Shown here in pieces: positions 1 through 4,300 of a stretch of DNA of 5,376 nt. Within the stretch, counting starts at the first letter, position 1. Each line of letters starts with the position of its first letter. Both the position numbers and the translations under genes were made by a program. The notes beneath the pieces are model-generated. The model was not told the origin of the DNA and did no database searches. It saw only the letters and a program-made list of their open reading frames with translations. Source of the DNA: Caryophanales bacterium UBA6768 (GTDB lineage: Bacteria > Bacillota > Bacilli > Bacillales_D > Amphibacillaceae); contig DKGO01000050.1 of assembly GCA_002453315.1 (NCBI GenBank), positions 1 to 5,376 on the forward strand, written 5' to 3'.

Positions 1-2357
1 ATGGCATGTGTTTCAAAAGGCTCATTTTGTGAACTTTTGGTATAGATCATCGATCTTGTGCTATCTAGATTTGTGAGAATCTCTTCTAAAAACTGCTTAG
101 GTTTATCTATAGATTTGTTTTCTTGCGAAATTTCATTAAATAAAAACTCTATTTCATCTAAATTAATGTCCAGTCCTAATTCTTTTTTTAGTATTACTCC
201 AGAAAAGTGAACTGCTGAATAATAACTAGCTAATCTGGTTAAGACTTCATTACCTTTCGATTTTTCCATATAACGCCTTTTAATCTTATGATATTCAGGA
301 ATGAATTCTTTCTTATGTTCCAGCCATATTTTTAAAAAATCAATTCCAATAGCCCCATAATTGTTTTCGATTCCTTCGTATAATTTTTCTAATAAAACTG
401 TATCTACATTCGGTAACGGTGAATCAACTAAAGGAATTACCCTTGCTGCTGCGCCACCAGCATTTTTAGCATACTCGGTTAATGGAACCTCACCATTACT
501 TAATAAAATGTTGTGCCATGTATATTCTCTCCGAGTTCCTTTAATAGATCCTCTTCCTTTGGAACGACCGCCAGAAAATTGATAAATTACATCCTGCAAT
601 ATATATTCGTTTGCTTTTCTTGTATCGTCCAATATTAAAGGATAACTATTAAGATAAGCAGCTTTCATTTCAACCGCTACCCTCGTTAAGTTCCATTCAC
701 TTATTAGATTGTCGTTTCCCCAAACACTTGTAGCTATTTTCGTTGTAGTAGTTTTTCCTTGAGAGGTACTCCCAGCAAGATCAACAATAAATGGAGGAAC
801 TTTCAAATCCTTTATTATTACACTGGTAAAACTAGCTAATACAAAGAACACCGCTTTTGGGTAATTTTTAATAAGTTCAAATACTTTTAAATTCCAATCT
901 TTGCTTAACCCCTTTACTTCGAACCCCTCAAGTATTTGTCTCTCTCCTTGATCCACAGCTATTATATTTATGTTTTTAGTAACAACGGGATGTATAAAAT
1001 TATTTTTTACATTCCCTAACCGTTCTACTGCGTAATGTTTCTCAATGTTATTATTCAATAAATAGAGATCCATGAATTCTATTAAGGGTTTTACATTGTT
1101 CTCATTAACAGAAAATCCTTTTTCACTTAATTCCAAAAGCTCCTTCCGAACTGCAATTGTTGAAGCAGGTACTACTTCGCTAATTTTATTTTTTCCTTGT
1201 TTCCAAGTAATTTCAAATAAGACTTGCGGTCTTTCTAAGTTATGAAATTCCTTAGTAATTATAGGTACATGACGTGATACTAGGTTTGTTTCTTCCATTT
1301 CTTTTATTACTTTTATTGCATATAATGATTCATTTACAATGATGTAAGGATATGGAATTATACGATTATTTTTATTTTGCTGAGTTTGTATATGCTCTTC
1401 ATAAAAGGATTTTACTCGCTTATCCTGTTTGCAAAATTCGATCATAGCCCTATAGCTCGGCTTGTCATTCTTTGTTTTCTCCGTTTCTTTGTCTAAATGG
1501 CTAAATTTGTGTAATCTATACAAGTCAAAACTATTTACATTCTTTCCACTTATAATGTCAGTACTATGAAAACTATGGGCATGCGTATCGTCATCATAAA
1601 TTACCATTCCACCCTTTGTTGATCCAGGTAAATAGGTGTACCTATCATTGCTGAAAGGTTCATATACATCGTTTAAAAAATTATTTAAAACATCGCTAAT
1701 CGAATATACGCTACACCATGCTCCAATCCAATTTTTTTTAGTTCTTGGATCTCTTTTTTTGAAGTCCCCATTCATATATGAACGAATACTCTTCTTTTGA
1801 TTTACTATAGAAGAAGGATCAAAAAACGGTGAATCTCTATATTTGAACTCATAAACTGACGGATCTTCACATGTCGGATAAAACATTAACCTTTCAAATT
1901 GATAAGAGGTTTTATCTACTTCAATTTGAATCAAGTCTACTAAGAAACGTGCCACTTCTTTATATAGCCATGGCTCAATATCATATTTTAACGGTATAAT
2001 TAATCTATAACGTGGTGAATCAGGTGTGCTATTATGGCTGGAATAAAGTAAAATGCTAAAGTTCGTATAATTTTTCACATTGTCCCATATATCAATGGAA
2101 GTTGTATCATCAATATCTAGTGTGATCATACTTCTACTATGAACATTAGTTTTATTTCTTTTATTTTTAACTCGACCAGCAATAAAACCACCAGCACTAC
2201 CTTTTTGTTTTGATATTTTAGGTTCTTGTAGGCTTCTCAAAAAATTACTATATGTCATTTCTTTATGATAAGATGTAACATCTGTTAATGAATTAAAATG
2301 AGTAAATTCGATTACTCTGTCATGCCTTAAAACTATTTTTTCTTTGGTTAATTGCAA
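1..2357 (-). CDS. Primase-polymerase / DUF927-type helicase fusion, replication protein (C-terminus cut by window edge)
   Basis: An open frame of 785 codons runs off the left edge, so the C-terminus is missing. The N-terminal part looks like an archaeo-eukaryotic primase (PrimPol-like) domain. It has an acidic motif LDIDD (D81, D83), an S-x-H motif (S106-S-H108) followed by TPDSPRYRLIIPL, and a third acidic position D148 before ERLMFYPT. Residues about 190-285 (IGAWCSVYSI, DVYEP, RYTYLPGSTKGG, FDLYRLHKF) match the linker typical of phage and satellite primases. The C-terminal part is a DUF927-like P-loop ATPase: Walker A GSTSQGKTT (529-537, K535), Walker B LILDD (D577, D578), a sensor-like SNGE (620-623) and a possible arginine finger R639. 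Expected role: primer synthesis and DNA unwinding at the element's origin. The start is TTG at 2357, because AGGAGGTG lies 8 nt upstream and the first in-frame ATG is at codon 34. An in-frame GTG at 2366 overlaps the Shine-Dalgarno and is less likely. The domain calls are from motif recognition, not a search. Confidence 0.9.
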   Translation of the reverse strand, partial: MQLTKEKIVLRHDRVIEFTHFNSLTDVTSYHKEMTYSNFLRSLQEPKISKQKGSAGGFIAGRVKNKRNKTNVHSRSMITLDIDDTTSIDIWDNVKNYTNFSILLYSSHNSTPDSPRYRLIIPLKYDIEPWLYKEVARFLVDLIQIEVDKTSYQFERLMFYPTCEDPSVYEFKYRDSPFFDPSSIVNQKKSIRSYMNGDFKKRDPRTKKNWIGAWCSVYSISDVLNNFLNDVYEPFSNDRYTYLPGSTKGGMVIYDDDTHAHSFHSTDIISGKNVNSFDLYRLHKFSHLDKETEKTKNDKPSYRAMIEFCKQDKRVKSFYEEHIQTQQNKNNRIIPYPYIIVNESLYAIKVIKEMEETNLVSRHVPIITKEFHNLERPQVLFEITWKQGKNKISEVVPASTIAVRKELLELSEKGFSVNENNVKPLIEFMDLYLLNNNIEKHYAVERLGNVKNNFIHPVVTKNINIIAVDQGERQILEGFEVKGLSKDWNLKVFELIKNYPKAVFFVLASFTSVIIKDLKVPPFIVDLAGSTSQGKTTTTKIATSVWGNDNLISEWNLTRVAVEMKAAYLNSYPLILDDTRKANEYILQDVIYQFSGGRSKGRGSIKGTRREYTWHNILLSNGEVPLTEYAKNAGGAAARVIPLVDSPLPNVDTVLLEKLYEGIENNYGAIGIDFLKIWLEHKKEFIPEYHKIKRRYMEKSKGNEVLTRLASYYSAVHFSGVILKKELGLDINLDEIEFLFNEISQENKSIDKPKQFLEEILTNLDSTRSMIYTKSSQNEPFETHA

Positions 2358-2365
2358 AGACTTCA

Positions 2366-2373
2366 CACCTCCT
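2366..2373 (-). promoter_or_regulatory. Shine-Dalgarno that fixes a TTG start for the primase-helicase
   Basis: The minus strand reads AGGAGGTG, a near-perfect anti-16S match, 8 nt before the TTG at 2357. No in-frame ATG occurs until codon 34. That ATG would remove conserved-looking N-terminal sequence and has no comparable ribosome binding site. Confidence 0.8.
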
Positions 2374-2390
2374 AACAATTTAAACAGTGA

Positions 2391-2396
2391 ATTATA
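2391..2396 (-). promoter_or_regulatory. Possible -10 box ahead of the primase-helicase gene
   Basis: The minus strand carries a perfect TATAAT about 34 nt upstream of the TTG start, which would give a leader of roughly 27 nt. The expected -35 position reads AACCCC or GAACCC and does not match TTGACA. If this is a promoter, it is weak or depends on an activator. Its position just after a terminator makes it worth noting. Confidence 0.3.
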
Positions 2397-2442
2397 TTTC
2401 AAAACAATTATTGGGGGTTCTTGTTAAAAGCCCATTTTCCAT

Positions 2443-2532
2443 TTATAATTGAATGTACTGCAAAAAAGCCCACCCTAAAAGCTGAGCATATCCCAATGTA
2501 GCTTTTAGGATGGCATTATCCTGTTCTTGCAT
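2443..2532 (-). CDS. Doubtful 29-residue small ORF overlapping the terminator
   Basis: An ATG at 2532 opens 29 codons (starting MQEQDNAILK, with a hydrophobic second half containing GYAQLLGWAFLQY) ending in TAA at 2443-2445. It begins 20 bp after the stop of the upstream gene, but no Shine-Dalgarno precedes it. Its coding stretch contains the whole terminator stem and T-run. I cannot assign a family. It may be chance. It is listed because its amino-acid make-up is plausible for a small amphipathic or membrane-associated peptide. Confidence 0.2.
   Translation of the reverse strand: MQEQDNAILKATLGYAQLLGWAFLQYIQL
2462..2514 (-). terminator. Rho-independent terminator between the early operon and the replication gene
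   Basis: Reading the minus strand, a 14-bp stem (2513-2500 paired with 2483-2470, arms containing CCTAAAAGCT and AGCTTTTAGG) has one G-U pair and a 16-nt loop. After a GC dinucleotide comes a run of six T (2467-2462). This is a classic intrinsic terminator form. It lies downstream of the 109-residue gene and about 105 bp before the primase-helicase start. The replication gene therefore probably depends on read-through or on its own promoter. Confidence 0.75.
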
Positions 2533-2554
2533 AGACAGTGTCTGTGCTTTTTTT
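2529..2554 (+). terminator. Hairpin plus T-run facing the plus strand
   Basis: On the plus strand, GCATAGACA and TGTCTGTGC (2529-2547) form an 8-9 bp stem with one G-U pair and a very tight loop, followed by seven T (2548-2554). It has terminator form in the rightward direction. The T-run overlaps the stop codon of the leftward 109-residue gene. No rightward gene lies to its left, so its likely use is blocking antisense transcription into the early operon. Confidence 0.5.
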
Positions 2555-2882
2555 AATACTCATAATAAGAACTTGCCATTGCCACTTCTTTAGGTTCATC
2601 TAAAAGTTCCGACAAAACATATTCACTTCTAATTGTTAATTCATTCATTCGTTGCAAATCCACTAAAGAATAAAATATTAATCTATCAATGACTTCTATA
2701 TTAGCTTTTAAACTCTCAATTTTTTCTCTATCATTTTCTTTACCTATATTTAATTTAATTTCATATAAAATCTTAGAAAAGGCCTTTAAATCTTCTCCTA
2801 ATAAATAAAGTTTTCCTGGTATTTCAAACAAATCGAGAATCGCCTTTTGATACTTTTCTTCCATGACCTCACAACCTTTCAT
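2553..2882 (-). CDS. Hypothetical 109-residue helical protein of the early operon
   Basis: I do not recognise a family. The protein is acidic to neutral, rich in Leu, Ile, Lys and Glu, and appears almost wholly alpha-helical, with coiled-coil-like stretches at about residues 30-85 (ILYEIKLNIG, SLKANIEVIDRLIF). It has no signal peptide, membrane segment or obvious catalytic motif. Its place between DUF771-like and primase genes suggests an accessory role in replication, excision or regulation, but that is inference from position. The start is uncertain. ATG 2882 lies one base after the stop of a four-codon minicistron and has no well-spaced ribosome binding site of its own. ATG 2864 (codon 7, MEEKYQKAIL) has AAAGG 10 nt upstream and could be the true start, giving 103 residues. 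A terminator follows the gene. Confidence 0.75.
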   Translation of the reverse strand: MKGCEVMEEKYQKAILDLFEIPGKLYLLGEDLKAFSKILYEIKLNIGKENDREKIESLKANIEVIDRLIFYSLVDLQRMNELTIRSEYVLSELLDEPKEVAMASSYYEY

Positions 2883-2883
2883 A

Positions 2884-2898
2884 TTACTTTGTTTTCAT
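2884..2898 (-). promoter_or_regulatory. Four-codon minicistron (MKTK-stop) ahead of the 109-residue gene
   Basis: The minus strand has AGGAG (2908-2904), a 5-nt spacer, then ATG AAA ACA AAG TAA. The next ATG (2882) follows after a single base. The best-placed ribosome binding site therefore serves the minicistron, and the downstream gene would be read by termination and re-initiation. The minicistron may be a translation-coupling device or a chance short frame. Confidence 0.4.
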
Positions 2899-2906
2899 TT
2901 GTTCTC

Positions 2907-3041
2907 CTACTTATCCCCAACATTTTGGCACTTGATAAAATCTTCCATGAATGTAAAGTCAGAAACATCCATATTTTTTACCCATGCCAAATATTTAACA
3001 TAATCCCTTAACGCCTGCCCTTTCAGTTTAATAATTACCAT
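2907..3041 (-). CDS. Small 44-residue protein, translationally coupled to the DUF771-like gene
   Basis: A 44-codon frame starts at an ATG that overlaps the last 7 nt of the upstream gene (ATGGTAA) and ends in TAG at 2909-2907. It fills almost the whole gap between the two longer genes. The protein starts MVIIKLKGQA and contains a helical stretch RDYVKYLAWVKNM followed by an acidic segment DVSDFTFMED. I recognise no family. It has no strong Shine-Dalgarno, which fits coupling through the stop-start overlap. A TGA lies directly before the ATG in this frame, so the frame cannot be longer. Its stop overlaps the ribosome binding site of the next unit (TAGGAG), a compact arrangement typical of phage and satellite operons. 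A role in excision, anti-repression or replication is possible but unproven. Confidence 0.6.
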   Translation of the reverse strand: MVIIKLKGQALRDYVKYLAWVKNMDVSDFTFMEDFIKCQNVGDK

Positions 3042-3304
3042 TCATCGATAATTTCAAGAATTGCTTTAACTACTGGCTCATACAACCACCAACGCTTGCG
3101 GTTTTTCCTTCTTTCATGAATTTTTACTCGTGGGTCACATAATAAAGTATCCTCAAGATAACGTGGACTCATTGAAAGAAGCTCTGATAATTTGTTAATA
3201 TCAACTAACAATAAATTCTGCTGTATTTGCTTGTCTAACTGTTGCTTAATATAACTTTTCATTTCTTTTGTATCTATCTCAACTTTCACACTCGCTGGAA
3301 CCAT
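3035..3304 (-). CDS. DUF771-like phage DNA-binding protein, candidate excisionase or early regulator
   Basis: This is an 89-residue protein with a charged helical N-terminus (about 10-30), a helix-turn-helix-like segment (about 32-58, LVDINKLSELLSMSPRYLED), then a basic wing-like stretch HERRKNRKRWW (63-73) and a C-terminal helix ending in EIIDEW. The conserved DPR-x-K-x-R-basic-RWW-x-Y pattern is what I associate with the DUF771 family of small phage and island proteins. The start is well supported: AAGGAGGTG lies 7 nt before the ATG. It is the first gene of the leftward operon, transcribed from the promoter at 3338-3366 opposite the repressor-like gene. In phages and satellites this slot is usually held by a Cro/Str-like or Xis protein, and no separate one is visible. 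Excision and regulatory roles are inferred from position and fold. The family call is from memory. Confidence 0.8.
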   Translation of the reverse strand: MVPASVKVEIDTKEMKSYIKQQLDKQIQQNLLLVDINKLSELLSMSPRYLEDTLLCDPRVKIHERRKNRKRWWLYEPVVKAILEIIDEW

Positions 3305-3319
3305 TCTTTCACCTCCTTA

Positions 3320-3336
3320 CCGTTGCTATTGTTAAC
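3320..3336. promoter_or_regulatory. Possible third operator near the leftward transcription start
   Basis: CCGTTGCTATTGTTAAC is an imperfect relative of the 14-bp palindrome, sharing GTTGC on one side and AAC on the other. It is the inverted partner of GCAACGG at 3363-3369. It overlaps the predicted leftward start near 3331, a position suited to repression. Confidence 0.35.
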
Positions 3337-3337
3337 G

Positions 3338-3366
3338 AACATATCATAATTTGTATACTTTTGCAA
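3338..3366 (-). promoter_or_regulatory. Leftward early promoter (TTGCAA-N17-TATGTT, extended -10)
   Basis: On the minus strand, the -35 box TTGCAA (3366-3361), a 17-bp spacer and the -10 box TATGTT (3343-3338) are preceded by TGA, giving an extended -10. The predicted transcript starts near 3331 and has a leader of about 26 nt with a strong ribosome binding site. The -35 box lies in a CCGTTGCAA half-site, so repressor binding there would block the promoter. Confidence 0.7.
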
Positions 3367-3369
3367 CGG
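3361..3369. promoter_or_regulatory. Operator half-site over the leftward -35 box
   Basis: TTGCAACGG contains the same heptamer TTGCAAC as the palindrome at 3394-3407 and coincides with the leftward -35 box. The centres of the two sites are about 36 bp apart, roughly three to four helical turns, which would allow cooperative binding. Confidence 0.5.
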
Positions 3370-3393
3370 TTTACTTACTTTTTTCTTTTAAAC

Positions 3394-3407
3394 GTTGCAA
3401 TTGCAAC
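3394..3407. promoter_or_regulatory. Perfect 14-bp palindromic operator GTTGCAATTGCAAC
   Basis: GTTGCAATTGCAAC is its own reverse complement and covers the -35 box of the rightward promoter. Its half-site GTTGCAA recurs in inverted form at 3361-3367, on the -35 box of the leftward promoter. A shorter GTTGC occurs at 3322-3326. The expected ligand is the XRE regulator encoded at 3445-4212, which is inference from position. Confidence 0.65.
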
Positions 3408-3423
3408 TATTAAGGTGTATTAT
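3395..3423 (+). promoter_or_regulatory. Rightward promoter of the regulator gene (TTGCAA-N17-TATTAT)
   Basis: On the plus strand, the -35 box TTGCAA (3395-3400) and the -10 box TATTAT (3418-3423) are separated by 17 bp. The predicted start is near 3430, giving a short leader that carries AAAGGTGGTG 7 nt before the ATG at 3445. The -35 box lies inside the palindrome at 3394-3407, which suggests autoregulation. Confidence 0.65.
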
Positions 3424-3444
3424 TTAACTAAAGGTGGTGATTAA

Positions 3445-4212
3445 ATGTCTGAAATAGGGGATTTCATTAAACGAATACGAATTGAAAATGAAATGAACAT
3501 TACTGATTTAGCGAGACTGTCTGGAATATCAAGACCATATCTTTCCCAAATTGAATCAGGGAAAAGGAATCCGTCTAATGATTTGTTGTACAAACTTTCA
3601 AAGGCTTTAGATGTTTCATATTCAGTCATGCTTGAAAAAGCTGGGGATAAAGAATTGGCAAAAGCAGTTAAGAATTCACGATCCAATTATGATGATTTGA
3701 TTAATCGGATCGTGGATCTTCAACAGAACGATAGTCTTGGGGAGTTTATTAGAGCTATAAGAATAGCATTGAATTATTCTATTGATGATGTTGCTAAAAC
3801 AACTGGTCTTCCTGTATCTGTTCTTAAAAGTATAGAATCAAATAAGGAAACAGAGATCGACAAAGAAACCCTATATAGGATTTCCCTACATTTTGAAAAA
3901 GATTTATTAAATATATTTACTGCTTTATTACAACTTGCTGGACACGTTGAACTACCTGATCATTCATATATCGATATATTGTATGACAATTCGGGCTCTA
4001 TTGAGGAAAGCCAGAAAGTTGAAGAAATGTTAATTCAACATAGATTCAGTAATAAAAGTTATATTGAGTTATTACAAGAACAGGAAAGAAAGTCTAACAC
4101 ATTTCATCTTGAAAAAGTTCTATCCAACGACAGTGAAGTTTATTATGAAGACGTTTTATTAACCAATGAAGAAAAAGACAAAATCAAAAAGTTTATTATG
4201 CATTTTTTATGA
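3445..4212 (+). CDS. XRE-family transcriptional regulator with tandem HTH units, Stl/CI-like repressor
   Basis: This 255-residue protein begins with a canonical HTH_3/XRE domain (about 4-65; ITDLARLSGISRPYLSQIES) and has a second, weaker copy at about 98-167 (SIDDVAKTTGLPVSVLKSIES). The copies share a G-x-FI-x-x-IRI start, the IES-x-K turn and a following LY. The C-terminal portion (about 170-255) is acidic and helical, probably for dimerisation or partner binding. No S24/LexA-type serine protease or metalloprotease motif is visible. AAAGGTGGTG 7 nt before the ATG supports the start. Opposite a divergent early operon and upstream of the integrase, it is best read as the element's master repressor, acting on the GTTGCAA sites at 3320-3407. 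In SaPI-type satellites, the equivalent Stl is lifted by a helper-phage protein. Whether that applies here is inference. Confidence 0.88.
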   Translation: MSEIGDFIKRIRIENEMNITDLARLSGISRPYLSQIESGKRNPSNDLLYKLSKALDVSYSVMLEKAGDKELAKAVKNSRSNYDDLINRIVDLQQNDSLGEFIRAIRIALNYSIDDVAKTTGLPVSVLKSIESNKETEIDKETLYRISLHFEKDLLNIFTALLQLAGHVELPDHSYIDILYDNSGSIEESQKVEEMLIQHRFSNKSYIELLQEQERKSNTFHLEKVLSNDSEVYYEDVLLTNEEKDKIKKFIMHFL

Positions 4213-4250
4213 TAAATGCAATTAATAAAACAGATTTCTAAATTGTAATA

Positions 4251-4298
4251 TACCTATTCCCTTACATACGCCTGCCCAAGGTATGAAAGGAATGGGTA
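4251..4298 (+). promoter_or_regulatory. Long inverted repeat sequestering the integrase ribosome binding site
   Basis: TACCTATTCCCTT (4251-4263) pairs with AAAGGAATGGGTA (4286-4298) at 12 of 13 positions, counting one G-U. After one bulged base, CATAC (4265-4269) pairs perfectly with GTATG (4281-4285). The RNA hairpin would bury the GAAAGGA Shine-Dalgarno (4285-4291) and the ATG at 4292. No T-run follows, so it is not an intrinsic terminator. It could also be a DNA site for Int or Xis. Confidence 0.55.
4285..4291 (+). promoter_or_regulatory. Shine-Dalgarno that decides the integrase start
   Basis: GAAAGGA ends 9 nt before GTG 4301, an optimal distance. It directly abuts ATG 4292, which is too close to be used efficiently. 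The site lies inside the 3' side of the hairpin at 4251-4298. Confidence 0.5.
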
Positions 4299-4300
4299 CA

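Noticed and set aside
361..582. A 73-codon plus-strand open frame
   Set aside because: It lies wholly opposite the primase-helicase gene, which has a continuous 785-codon frame with clear motifs. It has no convincing ribosome binding site and no recognisable protein features.
2417..2529. Short direct repeats (GTTCTTG at 2417 and 2523; AAAAGCCCA at 2426 and 2464) considered as origin iterons
   Set aside because: There are only two copies each, unevenly spaced, and one AAAAGCCCA belongs to the terminator T-tract. This is not enough to call an origin.
2514..2562. A 15-codon frame (MSIKKSTDTVYARTG) overlapping the end of the 109-residue gene on the minus strand
   Set aside because: It is too short, has no clear Shine-Dalgarno, and runs through the hairpin at 2529-2547. 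Nothing supports translation.
3441..3686. An 81-codon minus-strand open frame
   Set aside because: It is antisense to the regulator's conserved HTH domain and would run across the regulator's own start site. It is a shadow frame.
4246..4251. TAATAT as a -10 box for a separate integrase promoter
   Set aside because: No acceptable -35 box lies 16-18 bp upstream. It is kept only as a speculative point in the hairpin finding.
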